64,000 nucleotides of DNA, from positions 7,984 through 71,983 of the forward strand of contig CAJTPM010000008.1 in the NCBI GenBank assembly GCA_910578085.1, in the 5' to 3' direction. The DNA is from an uncultured Lachnospiraceae bacterium. Lineage in GTDB: Bacteria; Bacillota; Clostridia; Lachnospirales; Lachnospiraceae. Shown here piece after piece: positions 7,544 through 16,431 of the stretch; the first letter of the stretch is position 1, and each line of letters begins with the position of its first letter. The position numbers and the translations under genes were made by a program. The notes beneath the pieces are model-generated. The model saw nothing but the letters and a program-made list of their open reading frames with translations. It was not told where the DNA came from and made no database searches.

Positions 7544-8248
7544 ATGAAAATAGGTATCGTAGAAGATGAACCGGTGTGGAGGGAAAAGATACAGGCTGCG
7601 GTCGAAAAATATTGTACAGAGAAAGATGTTTCACTTCAAATCTATTCCTGCGGCAGCGGAGAAGAGTTTATGAAACACGCGGACGCGGATCTGCTGTTTT
7701 TAGATATTGAACTGGCAGAGGGGGAAGACGGGTTTGACATAGCCGAAAAACTGATGGAGGCGGGAAGCGGGTGTAAGATTTGTTTTCTGACTTCCCATAC
7801 GGAGCTGGCCAGATTCGGCTATAGAGTGAATGCCTTCCGGTACATCGATAAAAAACATTTGGAGGAGATCGGCGAGGCGCTTGACGCGTTTCTGAAAACC
7901 AGAATACAGGATCGGATGATCTGTTGTAACGATACCGCCGGGATTTGCAGAAGGATAAACCTGAGGGGGCTTGTGCTTGTGGAGACGAGCGGAAGAAACC
8001 TGCGATATCTTATGGCGGACGGCAGGGAATATTTCTGTGTGGGGAAAATCACCGATACGGCGCAGAGTTTGGCCAGGTTCGGTTTTTTTCAGATACAGCG
8101 GTCGTATATTATCAATTTGAAATATATAGAAAAGGCGGACAGCCGTGAGATCACACTCTGCAATGGGATGAAAGTGACGATCGGGAGGACTCACAGTAAG
8201 GAGTTTAAGAGAGAGTTTTTTAAATGGAGAATGTATTTTGACGGCTGA
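7544..8248 (+). CDS. LytTR-family response regulator
   Basis: 234 residues: a receiver domain (about 1-120, phospho-acceptor Asp54 in LFLDIE) followed by a LytTR DNA-binding domain (about 130-234, with LVLVETSGRN, FFQIQRSYIINLKYIE and a C-terminal IGRTHSKEFKREF). Start set at ATG 7544 (MKIGIVEDEP), the canonical receiver-domain beginning. It lies 31 bases after the kinase stop, forming one operon. LytTR proteins bind paired direct repeats about two helical turns apart; such repeats occur just downstream at 8266-8300. Confidence 0.9.
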   Translation: MKIGIVEDEPVWREKIQAAVEKYCTEKDVSLQIYSCGSGEEFMKHADADLLFLDIELAEGEDGFDIAEKLMEAGSGCKICFLTSHTELARFGYRVNAFRYIDKKHLEEIGEALDAFLKTRIQDRMICCNDTAGICRRINLRGLVLVETSGRNLRYLMADGREYFCVGKITDTAQSLARFGFFQIQRSYIINLKYIEKADSREITLCNGMKVTIGRTHSKEFKREFFKWRMYFDG

Positions 8249-8265
8249 TCTGTTTTGACAGACCT

Positions 8266-8335
8266 GTGTCGTTTGCACAAAAATTGTGGCGTTTGCACAG
8301 ACTGCATTTTAGTTGCTTTAGGACTGTGGTATAAA
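8266..8335 (+). promoter_or_regulatory. Candidate LytTR operator and promoter of the lipoprotein gene
   Basis: Two near-identical direct repeats, GTGTCGTTTGCACAA (8266-8280) and GTGGCGTTTGCACAG (8286-8300), are offset by 20 bp, about two helical turns. A TATAAA -10 box lies at 8330-8335, and the expected -35 position (8307-8312, TTTTAG) is poor. Paired repeats just upstream of a weak -35 fit an activator-dependent promoter of the AgrA/ComE type. Confidence 0.6.
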
Positions 8336-8372
8336 TGGGATGTGAATTATATTGCGGAGGGAGGTTCCAAGC

Positions 8373-9470
8373 TTGAAAAAGAAAATGTTAATTATTTTAG
8401 CCAGTTTTGCGCTAAACGGCATTTTGTCTGTAGGCTGCGGAAATGCAGGGGAGGATACTGTAGAAAATGCAGGTTTGGCTGCGGGAGAAAGCACAGATCA
8501 GGTTCCGGAAACGCAGCATGATGAGATTGCAGATTCAGTCCACAGTAATCCGGCGGGAAATAAAGAGGAAGAGCATTCAGTAACTGATAAAGATAATGTG
8601 CTGGAAAGTCTGACAGGAGAATATGAATATTTATCGGATGATGGAAGCGGCGAATTAACGATTGAAAAAACATCCTGCGGCTATGACATTTCCGATTATG
8701 AATCAGAATCTTCCTGGCGTTTTCTGGCCGATTCATCCAATATAGAAGCCATGGAAAATAACAAAATATATATAAAGTATCCGGAACAGGTATTTTCTGA
8801 CGGAACGACTGTTTTTGGTTACTATATTTTAGAACATGGCACAGATGAAATAAATGTGTATTATGGAAAATCCACGTTTGAGGAGACAGAATTTTTATAC
8901 CGTGCCACAAAGACTGCACAGGCGGCCAGAAATGCAGATTTGGAGACGACAGTGGAAGAACTGTTGGATTCATTTATCGATGGTTCAATAAGTGCGGTGG
9001 ACTCCGCGGATCTGACATCGACATTTTATATTACTGATTTAAATATGGATTCTGAAGGATGGGATGCATATTCTATTGGAGAGAAAGTCGATCTTGACAA
9101 TGATGGAGAAAACGAACTCATTATCTGCGGGCCTTATGGTGGAATGTACCTTGATGCGCATGATGGCAGGGTGTATAAATTTGCTGCGGGAGAAGGTACT
9201 GCGCTCATTCTTTCTTATACTTACTATAATGGGGACGTATGGATTATGTACAGCAACATGTCAAGTGCGGGATTTGAATTTTACCATATCGAAAAATTTG
9301 AAGGAGCTGACAATTTAGTCGCGGAAATGAATTTTGGCGAAGAATTTGACATCTATCATGCAGAAGAAGAGGATGGAGTGAAATATACATTAAATGGGAA
9401 TGAAATTTCTTATGATGAATATACAGCGTTATGCAGCAAAATTTTTGCAGCGGAAGTAAGCACAAATTGA
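8373..9470 (+). CDS. Secreted lipoprotein, FG-GAP-like calcium-binding motif
   Basis: 365 residues. The start is a TTG at 8373, eight bases after GGAGGGAGG; it gives a lipoprotein signal KKKMLIILASFALNGI with lipobox LSVGC, so the mature protein is anchored outside the cell. A low-complexity acidic linker follows. The C-terminal half contains VDLDNDGENELIICG, an EF-hand/FG-GAP-like acidic loop. I recognise no enzyme. Its position after the two-component pair, and the operator-like repeats in front, suggest it is the main regulated output. Possible roles are sensing or surface protection; the sequence does not decide. Confidence 0.7.
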   Translation: MKKKMLIILASFALNGILSVGCGNAGEDTVENAGLAAGESTDQVPETQHDEIADSVHSNPAGNKEEEHSVTDKDNVLESLTGEYEYLSDDGSGELTIEKTSCGYDISDYESESSWRFLADSSNIEAMENNKIYIKYPEQVFSDGTTVFGYYILEHGTDEINVYYGKSTFEETEFLYRATKTAQAARNADLETTVEELLDSFIDGSISAVDSADLTSTFYITDLNMDSEGWDAYSIGEKVDLDNDGENELIICGPYGGMYLDAHDGRVYKFAAGEGTALILSYTYYNGDVWIMYSNMSSAGFEFYHIEKFEGADNLVAEMNFGEEFDIYHAEEEDGVKYTLNGNEISYDEYTALCSKIFAAEVSTN

Positions 9471-9549
9471 AAATGATATACGATGGTTAAGACATAGCCA
9501 ATACAGACGTATTTTGGAAGAAAATTATGGGGGAATATAAATTTCCCTC

Positions 9550-9578
9550 TTGTCAAATGATCGCGATTATGGTAAGAT
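9550..9578 (+). promoter_or_regulatory. SigA-type promoter of the first tRNA cluster
   Basis: TTGTCA (9550-9555), a 17-bp spacer and TAAGAT (9573-9578) lie 48 bases ahead of the first tRNA gene. Spacing is ideal, and each box differs from consensus by one base. Confidence 0.6.
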
Positions 9579-9625
9579 AATTTTCGTTGGACGCCTGAAT
9601 AAGGTTTATTCTGGTGACGGAAAGG

Positions 9626-9697
9626 GGCTCCGTGGTCAAGCGGTTAAGACATCGCCCTTTCACGGCGGTAACACGGGTTCGATTCCCGTCGGAGTCA
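9626..9697 (+). tRNA. tRNA-Glu (UUC)
   Basis: 72-base cloverleaf; acceptor GGCTCCG pairs with CGGAGTC (one G-T), anticodon TTC in the loop CTTTCAC, T arm GGGTTCGATTCCC. No CCA encoded. First of six intact genes in this cluster. Confidence 0.93.
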
Positions 9698-9718
9698 GTA
9701 GAGTTTGGAATTCAATAT

Positions 9719-9765
9719 GCCGATGTGGCTCTAATTCCAGACAGAGCAGGCTGATTAAAAATCAG
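9719..9765 (+). pseudogene. Decayed 5' half of a tRNA-Thr gene
   Basis: GCCGATGTGGCT, AGAGCA and CTGATT...AATCAG match the acceptor 5' strand, D arm and anticodon stem of the intact tRNA-Thr 66 bases downstream, but the D arm carries insertions, the anticodon loop is changed to AAA, and no T arm or 3' acceptor strand follows. It looks like a partial tandem duplication left to decay. Confidence 0.6.
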
Positions 9766-9784
9766 TTGAGGAAAAATAGAATAC

Positions 9785-9857
9785 GCCGATGTGGCTCAAT
9801 TGGCAGAGCAGCTGATTTGTAATCAGCAGGTTAACGGTTCGAGTCCGTTCATCGGCT
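9785..9857 (+). tRNA. tRNA-Thr (UGU)
   Basis: 73-base cloverleaf; acceptor GCCGATG pairs perfectly with CATCGGC, anticodon TGT in loop TTTGTAA, T arm CGGTTCGAGTCCG. No encoded CCA. Confidence 0.93.
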
Positions 9858-9878
9858 TTCAGTCCCGAAAGGGGTTGC

Positions 9879-9952
9879 GGACCTTTAGCTCAGTTGGTTA
9901 GAGCAACCGGCTCATAACCGGTCGGTCCTGGGTTCGAGTCCCCGAAGGTCCA
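9879..9952 (+). tRNA. tRNA-Met (CAU), elongator type
   Basis: 74-base cloverleaf; acceptor GGACCTT/AAGGTCC, anticodon CAT, anticodon stem ACCGG/CCGGT. The full 7-bp acceptor stem and lack of the three GC pairs of initiator tRNA indicate elongator Met; an isoleucine tRNA with modified C is a less likely alternative. Confidence 0.88.
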
Positions 9953-10047
9953 TTATAGAAACAGTGACAATACAGCGGTAATTTCGAGTTTGCGGCAAAA
10001 CAATGTTTTGCTTAAGCAAGTATCTCGTATGCGGATTTATTCGCATT

Positions 10048-10121
10048 GGCCCAGTGGCTCAGTTGGTTAGAGCGTCGCCCTGTCACGGCGAAGGTCGTCG
10101 GTTCGAGTCCGATCTGGGTCG
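10048..10121 (+). tRNA. tRNA-Asp (GUC)
   Basis: 74-base cloverleaf; acceptor GGCCCAG/CTGGGTC, anticodon GTC in loop CTGTCAC, discriminator G as usual for Asp. Confidence 0.93.
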
Positions 10122-10131
10122 TTATGGTTAT

Positions 10132-10204
10132 GGGATCTTAGCTCAGCTGGGAGAGCATCTGCCTTACAAGCAGAGGGTCATAGGTTCGAGCCCTATAGGT
10201 CCCA
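10132..10204 (+). tRNA. tRNA-Val (UAC)
   Basis: 73-base cloverleaf; acceptor GGGATCT/AGGTCCC, anticodon TAC in loop CTTACAA, T arm AGGTTCGAGCCCT. Confidence 0.93.
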
Positions 10205-10241
10205 TTATCTGTTTTTAATTTATAAAACAGTCTTTTGTTAT

Positions 10242-10325
10242 GCTGGTGTGGCGGAATAGGCAGACGCAAGGGACTTAAAATCCCTCGGGGGCAACCTCGT
10301 GCCGGTTCAAGTCCGGCCACCAGCA
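10242..10325 (+). tRNA. tRNA-Leu (UAA)
   Basis: 84-base class II tRNA with long variable arm; acceptor GCTGGTG/CACCAGC, anticodon TAA in loop CTTAAAA. Last gene of the cluster. Confidence 0.93.
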
Positions 10326-10333
10326 TTATAAAC

Positions 10334-10374
10334 AGCGGACAGTACGCTTTAAGCGAACTGTCCGTTAGTTTTGT
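10334..10374 (+). terminator. Terminator of the first tRNA cluster
   Basis: Stem CGGACAGT/ACTGTCCG (10336-10343 and 10357-10364) with an inner CGCT/AGCG extension, followed by TTAGTTTTGTT. Confidence 0.75.
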
Positions 10375-10496
10375 TACGGATCGTATTTGTTGCGGTTTCA
10401 CAATGACGAAGAGACTAAAAACAGGCATAATGTTTATGATCAAAATAAAAGATCGTATGAGAGAAAATAAAGACATGCGGATAAAAGGAAAAGTAT

Positions 10497-11156
10497 ATGC
10501 GGATCCGGATGTCGAAACAGGAGAATAAAAAATTGAGATACTACATCGCAGACCTGCATTTCTTCCACGCAAACCTCAATACCAAAATGGATCACCGGGG
10601 ATTTGCCGATGTAGAAGAAATGAATGCATACATGATAAAAAGGTGGAACGGGAAGGTTCGGAAGAAGGATGAGGTCGTCATCCTGGGCGACCTCTCCTGG
10701 GGCAGCGCGGAGCAAACCAATGAACTGTTGGGAAAGTTAAACGGAAGGCTGTATCTGATCACCGGAAATCATGATAAGTTTGTGCGTGAGCCGGCGTTTA
10801 AGACCGACCGTTTTACCTGGATCAAACCCTACGAGGAACTCTCCGATAACAGGAGAAGGGTAATTCTGTGTCACTATCCGATCGTGTGCTATAACGGGCA
10901 GTACCGCCTGGATGCGGAGGGGAATCCGAAGACTTATATGCTCTACGGGCATGTCCACGATACGCAGGATCAGAGACTGATCGAGCAGTTTCAGGAGATC
11001 ACGCGGAGTACAAAGACTGTGAATGCTGAGGGGGAAGAGCAGAGTATTCCCTGTAATATGATCAACTGTTTCTGCATGTATTCGGATTACGAGCCGCTTA
11101 CGCTGGACGAATGGATCGAGCTGGACAGGAAACGATGCGCCGCTTTTTCAGATTGA
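10497..11156 (+). CDS. Calcineurin-like metallophosphoesterase
   Basis: 219 residues (207 if the TTG at 10533 is used). Metal-binding motifs appear in order: ADLHFFH, GDLSWG, GNHD, CHYP and GHVH, diagnostic of the binuclear-metal phosphoesterase fold. Substrate is not predictable; small cytosolic members act on phosphodiesters or phosphoproteins. Two starts are plausible: ATG 10497 after AAGGA, and TTG 10533 after AGGAG, which begins right at the conserved RYYIADLH. The gene follows a tRNA terminator and precedes a transporter. Confidence 0.85.
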   Translation: MRIRMSKQENKKLRYYIADLHFFHANLNTKMDHRGFADVEEMNAYMIKRWNGKVRKKDEVVILGDLSWGSAEQTNELLGKLNGRLYLITGNHDKFVREPAFKTDRFTWIKPYEELSDNRRRVILCHYPIVCYNGQYRLDAEGNPKTYMLYGHVHDTQDQRLIEQFQEITRSTKTVNAEGEEQSIPCNMINCFCMYSDYEPLTLDEWIELDRKRCAAFSD

Positions 11157-11244
11157 GGACTTGCCTACCCGGGAACATCATGGTAAGCTGTATTATTATA
11201 CAGAAGTATCCGGAAGAAAAATTTTGTACAGGGGGATGAAGAAC

Positions 11245-12642
11245 ATGGAAAATAACACAAAAAGAGGAGGCTTTACCGGTTCCATCGGTTTTGTGCTGGC
11301 TGCGGCGGGGAGCGCCGTGGGGCTTGGAAATATCTGGAGATTTCCGTATCTTGCAGCGAAAGGGGGCGGCGGCGTATTTATTCTGTGCTATATTATTCTG
11401 GCGCTTACGTTCGGCTTTACGCTTCTGACGACGGAGATCGCTATCGGCAGAAAGACCGGGCAGAGCCCGCTGACAGCCTATAAAAAGATCCACCCGAAAT
11501 GGGGGGGCATTGGCGTGCTGGCCTGTCTGGTGCCGGTGATCATCCTGCCCTATTACTGTTCCATCGGGGGCTGGGTACTCAAATATCTGACGGTGTTTCT
11601 GACAGGACATGGTGTGGAAGCGGCGAAAGACGGCTATTTTACGGGATATATCACGGGAGTATGGCAGCCCATTATCTGGCTGATCGTCTATCTGCTTCTG
11701 ACCGCTTTTGTGGTGTACAGCGGCGTGGATAAGGGGATCGAAAAGTACAGCAGGATCCTGATGCCGATCCTTTTAGTTCTGATCGCGGGAATCTCCGTGT
11801 TCTCGCTGACATTAACCCATACGGATGAGAGCGGTATGACAAGAACGGGACTGCAGGGGCTTTCGGTCTATCTGATCCCGAATTTTACGGGTATGACGGT
11901 GCACGACTTTTTCGTGGTGCTGATGGATGCCATGGGACAGCTGTTTTACTCCATCAGCGTGGCGATGGGTATTATGGTGGCTTACGGCTCCTATACGAAG
12001 AAAGAGACAAATCTGATGAAGTCCATCAACCAGATTGAGTTTTTCGATACGCTGGTGGCGCTGCTTGCAGGGCTTATGATCATTCCGGCGGTGTATACCT
12101 TTATGGGTATGGAGGGAATGTCCGCAGGCCCCGGACTGATGTTTGTGTCTCTGCCCAAGGTGTTTGAGGCCATGGGCGGTATCGGGAGCGTGATCGGCTT
12201 CCTGTTTTTCCTGATGGTGACTTTTGCGGCGGTGACTTCCTCCGTGTCGGTGATGGAGGCCATTGTATCCAGCGTTGTGGATAAGTTCCATTTATCCAGA
12301 AAGAAAAGTACCATATATGTGACGGTATATGCAATCATAGCAGGTGTTATTGTTTGCCTTGGATACAACCTGCTCTACTTTGAACTGACTTTGCCCAACG
12401 GTGCTGTGGCGCAGATTCTGGATGTGATGGATTATCTGAGCAATAATCTGTTTATGCCCCTTGTAGCGTTGCTCACCTGCATTCTGATCGGCTGGATCGT
12501 GAAGCCGAAGACCGTGATAGATGAGATCACCCTGGGAGGAAATAAGTTCCAGAGAAAGACGCTCTATCTTGTGATGGTGAAGGTGATCGCGCCCATCATT
12601 CTGCTGTTGCTATTGTTACAGGCGCTGGGACTTAGTTTTTAA
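11245..12642 (+). CDS. Neurotransmitter:sodium symporter (SNF) family transporter
   Basis: 465 residues with about 11-12 membrane helices. The N-terminal GSAVGLGNIWRFPY in helix 1 is the signature of the LeuT/SNF family and forms the sodium and substrate site. Bacterial members import amino acids with sodium. The start at ATG 11245 (MENNTKRGGF) is preferred because GGGGG lies about nine bases upstream; the longer frame has no membrane or family features. Substrate is unknown; tryptophan, tyrosine or branched-chain residues are family possibilities. Confidence 0.9.
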   Translation: MENNTKRGGFTGSIGFVLAAAGSAVGLGNIWRFPYLAAKGGGGVFILCYIILALTFGFTLLTTEIAIGRKTGQSPLTAYKKIHPKWGGIGVLACLVPVIILPYYCSIGGWVLKYLTVFLTGHGVEAAKDGYFTGYITGVWQPIIWLIVYLLLTAFVVYSGVDKGIEKYSRILMPILLVLIAGISVFSLTLTHTDESGMTRTGLQGLSVYLIPNFTGMTVHDFFVVLMDAMGQLFYSISVAMGIMVAYGSYTKKETNLMKSINQIEFFDTLVALLAGLMIIPAVYTFMGMEGMSAGPGLMFVSLPKVFEAMGGIGSVIGFLFFLMVTFAAVTSSVSVMEAIVSSVVDKFHLSRKKSTIYVTVYAIIAGVIVCLGYNLLYFELTLPNGAVAQILDVMDYLSNNLFMPLVALLTCILIGWIVKPKTVIDEITLGGNKFQRKTLYLVMVKVIAPIILLLLLLQALGLSF

Positions 12643-12681
12643 GCAGGAAAGTAAGGAACGGATGGAGAAGAGAAAGGAGAA

Positions 12682-12704
12682 GGCAGACAGACTGGCTGTC
12701 TGCC
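12682..12704 (+). other. Intergenic hairpin between two transporter genes
   Basis: Perfect stem GGCAGACA/TGTCTGCC with a seven-base loop between the symporter and MATE genes. No T run follows, so it is an mRNA hairpin or weak attenuator rather than a clear terminator. Confidence 0.4.
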
Positions 12705-12722
12705 TGTCCATGATAAAGAGCA

Positions 12723-14081
12723 ATGGAAAAGATGGAAAAAAGTGTTTTGTTTGAACAGATGCCGGTACCGCAGGCAGCAGGGCGGCTGATGATCCCAACG
12801 GTCTTAAGTTCGCTCGTGATGGTCATTTATTCCATGGCGGATACCTATTTTGTAGGGCGGCTCAACAATCCGATCGAAAATTCCGCAGTGACACTGGCTG
12901 CGCCGGTGCTGCTTGCCTTTAACGCGGTCAACAATCTGTTCGGGGTGGGTTCTTCCAGCATGATGAGCCGGGCGTTAGGGGAAAAGGACTTTGACAAGGT
13001 ACGGAAGAGTTCGGCTTTCGGATTTTACTGCGCTCTTTTCTGCGGGATTGCCATGTCTCTTCTGTGTACTGCCTTTTTCAGGCCGCTTTTGTTTTTGCTG
13101 GGGGCGGAGGAGGCGACCCTGGCTTCCACGGCGGCTTACATGAGATGGACCGTGCTGTTCGGGGCGGCGCCGTCGATTTTGAATGTGGTGATGGCCTATA
13201 TGGTGCGTTCCGAAGGGGCTGCGTTACATGCCAGCATCGGCACCATGAGCGGCTGCGTGTTAAATATGATACTGGATCCTGTCTTTATCATGCCCTGGGG
13301 GCTTGATATGGGAGCTTCGGGGGCAGGGTGCGCGACCTTTGTGTCCAACTGCGTGGCCTGTCTGTATTTCCTTGCGCTGCTTTATGTGAAGCGAAAGAGC
13401 ACTTATGTCAGCGTCAGGCCGAAAGATTTCAGGTTGCAGAGAGAGATCGTTTCGGGAGTGTGCGGCGTGGGAATTCCGGCGTCGATCCAGAATCTTTTAA
13501 ATGTGACGGGGATGACGATCCTCAACAATTTTGCGGCTGCCTACGGGCCGGATGCGGTGGCGGCCATCGGCATTGTGCAGAAGATCTACATGGTGCCGAT
13601 GCAGGTGGCCATGGGCTCCAGCCAGGGCGTGATGCCGCTTGTGGGGTACTCCTATTCGGCGAAAAATTATAAGAGAATGAAAGAGACGGTATTTTTTATT
13701 GCGAAGGTCATGGTGCCGATCATGGTGGTTTCCAGCATTTTCTGTTATTTCCGCTCGGAATGGCTGGTAAGCCTGTTTATGAGAAAAGAAGAGATCGTGA
13801 GTTACGGCGGGGGGTTTCTGCGGGCAGATTCTCTGGCGATGACGTTTCTCGCCATAGATTTCCTTGCTGTGGGCGTGTTCCAGGCCATCGGTATGGGGAA
13901 GAAATCGTTAGTGTTTGCGGTGCTTCGGAAGATCGTGTTTGAGATACCGGCACTTATTGTCTTAAATAAACTGTTTGGCGTATATGGGATCGCCTATGCG
14001 GCTTTTGTGGCGGAATTTATGCTGGCGATCTGCGCGGTGTGGATGTTGCGGCGGATCTTTAAGGGGTTGGAGGGCGGTTAA
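12723..14081 (+). CDS. MATE family multidrug/cation exporter
   Basis: 452 residues with about twelve membrane helices in two repeats. It begins with a helix-1 motif (PTVLSSLVMVIYSMADTYFV) typical of NorM/DinF-type MATE proteins, with a conserved Pro and Asp, and the second half starts similarly (GIPASIQNLLNVTGM). These proteins export organic cations or drugs with sodium or protons. A second, diverged MATE gene lies at 26251-27615. Substrate cannot be read from sequence. Confidence 0.9.
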   Translation: MEKMEKSVLFEQMPVPQAAGRLMIPTVLSSLVMVIYSMADTYFVGRLNNPIENSAVTLAAPVLLAFNAVNNLFGVGSSSMMSRALGEKDFDKVRKSSAFGFYCALFCGIAMSLLCTAFFRPLLFLLGAEEATLASTAAYMRWTVLFGAAPSILNVVMAYMVRSEGAALHASIGTMSGCVLNMILDPVFIMPWGLDMGASGAGCATFVSNCVACLYFLALLYVKRKSTYVSVRPKDFRLQREIVSGVCGVGIPASIQNLLNVTGMTILNNFAAAYGPDAVAAIGIVQKIYMVPMQVAMGSSQGVMPLVGYSYSAKNYKRMKETVFFIAKVMVPIMVVSSIFCYFRSEWLVSLFMRKEEIVSYGGGFLRADSLAMTFLAIDFLAVGVFQAIGMGKKSLVFAVLRKIVFEIPALIVLNKLFGVYGIAYAAFVAEFMLAICAVWMLRRIFKGLEGG

Positions 14082-14332
14082 TGCCGGACGCCCGGGCTGG
14101 ATAAAGCCTTAGCCAAATGGTGTGATGGTTGCGTCGGGGATATGGCAGGGATATTTCCGCTGGGCTGACAGAGATCGTTCGATGGGAATGTGAGAGATAG
14201 AGGTTTGGAAAAATGTTAGAATATTGACGGTGTCCTGTATTCTGATGGGCTAAGCGGCAGGGCAGTTTTGGACTGGTGATAAGGAATATTGAACATAGAT
14301 ATATTGAAAACAGAAATGGGAGGATATGAAAG

Positions 14333-14992
14333 TTGAACGGGAGATATGATACGGTGGTGTTTGATCTGGATGGGACATTGATGGATACGTTGGAGGATCT
14401 GGCGAATGCCGTTAATGAAATATTGAGAAGATATGGTTATCCGGTTAAGACCATCGGGGAGGTGCGCCGGATCGTGGGGAATGGGCTCAGGCAGACGCTG
14501 ACACTGTGCCTGCCTGAGGGTACGGAGGAAGCGGTGATCGAGAAGCTGCTGCCGGAGTTTGCGGCTTTCTATCAGGAACATTGTCAGATCAAAACGAAGC
14601 CTTACGATGGAATTGAGGATACGCTGCGGGAGTTGTGCGCAAGGGGATACAAGCTTGCTATCGTCTCAAACAAGAGGGACGAGGCGGTGAAGACATTAAA
14701 CAGAGAGTGTTTTGCTGCGTATGTGAAAGTGGCGATCGGTGAGAATGAGAGTGCCGGGATCAGGAAAAAACCGGCGCCGGATACGGTCTATCAGGCGATC
14801 AGGGAACTGGGCAGCGAGAAAGAGCGGACTGTCTATGTGGGAGATTCGGAAGTGGATAAGAAAACGGCGGACAATGCAGGACTGCCCTGTATCTCCGTGG
14901 ACTGGGGATTTCGGGACAGGGAGGAACTGGAGAAGTTAGGGCCGGCTTATCTGATCAGCAGACCGGAGGAACTGTTGGAGATTTTATGTTGA
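14333..14992 (+). CDS. HAD-family phosphatase, phosphoglycolate-phosphatase-like
   Basis: 219 residues starting at a TTG with GGGAGG nine bases upstream. HAD motifs: FDLDGT (nucleophile Asp10 and Asp12), SNK motif II, Lys in RKKPAPD, and GDSEVD motif IV. The helical cap after motif I places it with the Gph/PpaX group, which dephosphorylates 2-phosphoglycolate or pyrophosphate. Its end overlaps the next gene by seven bases (ATGTTGA), so the two are translationally coupled. Confidence 0.85.
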   Translation: MNGRYDTVVFDLDGTLMDTLEDLANAVNEILRRYGYPVKTIGEVRRIVGNGLRQTLTLCLPEGTEEAVIEKLLPEFAAFYQEHCQIKTKPYDGIEDTLRELCARGYKLAIVSNKRDEAVKTLNRECFAAYVKVAIGENESAGIRKKPAPDTVYQAIRELGSEKERTVYVGDSEVDKKTADNAGLPCISVDWGFRDREELEKLGPAYLISRPEELLEILC

Positions 14993-16413
14993 TTTTTTAT
15001 GGGATTGTCTTTTTCATAATGGCAAATTTGTATACGCTGGCGGAATTTTCCGGGGAGTACCGCGTGGCGGCCTGTGTGGTGTGCGGGATCCTGTTTGTGT
15101 TCGGAAATATCAAACCCTGCCCCCTTGACAGAGTGCGGTTTACGAGGTCTGTCCGTTTTGCGGGGAGAGATAAGGACTCCGGCAGCGGAGCGTCCCGGAA
15201 AGAGGAGGCTTCCGGGATCAGAGCCACCCTGAGGGGAAAGAAAATTCCATCCAGGCGGCTTCGGATCTGCATGCAGGGGAGCGATCTGTTACTTTTATTC
15301 TGCTTCAGTACGGCGGCCTCTGCGCTGTATCTGTTACTTGAGATCGGGCAGCTCTGGCAGGGGGAGGCAAAGGTCTGGCTGTTTCATCTGCTCAATGTGT
15401 TTCTGGTGGAAGCTGTGGTTTTCTGGAATGGTATCATACGGGTGTATCTGACGTCAAAGCAGCTTGCGGTGAAATGGCGCGTTCTGGGATTGATCTGCGG
15501 TTTTATACCCATTGCCAATCTGGTGGTGCTGTACCACATCATAAAGATCACAGGCTATGAGGCGAGACTCGAAGGGGAGAAACTGCTGATTGATGAGGAG
15601 AGGAAGGATCGGCGGATTTGTGCAACGAAGTATCCGATCCTGTTGGTACACGGCGTATTTTTCAGGGATTTCAAGTATCTCAATTATTGGGGGCGGATTC
15701 CCGGAGAACTGGAGAAAAACGGTGCGGTGATCTATTATGGAAACCACCAGTCGGCGGATTCCGTGGAAGGTTCTGCAAGGGAACTTGCGGCGCGGATCAG
15801 GCAGATTACGGAGGAGACAGGGTGCGGTAAGCTGAATATTATCGCCCATTCCAAAGGAGGATTGGACTGCCGGTATGCAATCTCGCAACTGGGAATCGGT
15901 GATCTGACAGCTTCCCTCACCACGATCAATACGCCCCACAGAGGTTGCCTTTTTGCGGATTATCTGCTGGAGAAGATTCCTGAGGCTGTTCAGGAAAAAA
16001 CGGCGGATACCTACAATAAAGCGGTAAAAGTGCTGGGGGATGAAAATCCGGATTTTATGAAGGCAGTGCATGATTTGACGGCATCTGCCTGTACGGAGAG
16101 AAATGAGTATATTGGAGATGCCAAAGGGATATACTATCAAAGTATAGGTTCAAAATGCAACCGGGGGGTAAATGGAAGATTCCCTTTAAATTTTACGTAT
16201 CATCTGGTAAAATATTTTGGTGGGGAGAATGACGGACTGGTTTCAACGGACTCCTTTCCCTGGGGGGAGGCGTATCGGCTCGTCACCGTAAAGGGAAGAA
16301 GAGGCGTATCCCACGGCGATATGATCGATCTGAACAGAGAAAATATCCCCGGGTTTGATGTGCGGGAGTTCTATGTGGAGCTGGTAGCCGACCTGAAGCA
16401 GAGGGGATTCTGA
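14986..16413 (+). CDS. Membrane-anchored alpha/beta hydrolase (lipase-like)
   Basis: 475 residues. Hydrophobic helices occupy roughly residues 1-40 and 95-190, after which a soluble alpha/beta hydrolase domain begins with LLVHGVFF (oxyanion region). The nucleophile elbow is AHSKGG (Gly replaced by Ala-His-Ser-Lys-Gly), as in PGAP1/LipA-type lipases. A late His (SHGD) is a plausible catalytic base. It probably acts on membrane lipids or esters; the direction of the catalytic domain is not resolved. Overlaps the upstream phosphatase gene. Confidence 0.75.
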   Translation: MLIFYGIVFFIMANLYTLAEFSGEYRVAACVVCGILFVFGNIKPCPLDRVRFTRSVRFAGRDKDSGSGASRKEEASGIRATLRGKKIPSRRLRICMQGSDLLLLFCFSTAASALYLLLEIGQLWQGEAKVWLFHLLNVFLVEAVVFWNGIIRVYLTSKQLAVKWRVLGLICGFIPIANLVVLYHIIKITGYEARLEGEKLLIDEERKDRRICATKYPILLVHGVFFRDFKYLNYWGRIPGELEKNGAVIYYGNHQSADSVEGSARELAARIRQITEETGCGKLNIIAHSKGGLDCRYAISQLGIGDLTASLTTINTPHRGCLFADYLLEKIPEAVQEKTADTYNKAVKVLGDENPDFMKAVHDLTASACTERNEYIGDAKGIYYQSIGSKCNRGVNGRFPLNFTYHLVKYFGGENDGLVSTDSFPWGEAYRLVTVKGRRGVSHGDMIDLNRENIPGFDVREFYVELVADLKQRGF

Positions 16414-16431
16414 AGAAGGGGATGGAGCGGT

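Noticed and set aside
6208..8248. Complete Agr quorum-sensing locus
   Set aside because: Kinase and regulator are present but no AgrB-type membrane protease or AgrD-like peptide ORF could be found on either side.
8255..8521. 88-residue ORF overlapping the lipoprotein start
   Set aside because: It runs through the operator region in another frame, is Cys/Arg-rich and lacks a ribosome binding site; the lipoprotein frame has a clear signal peptide.
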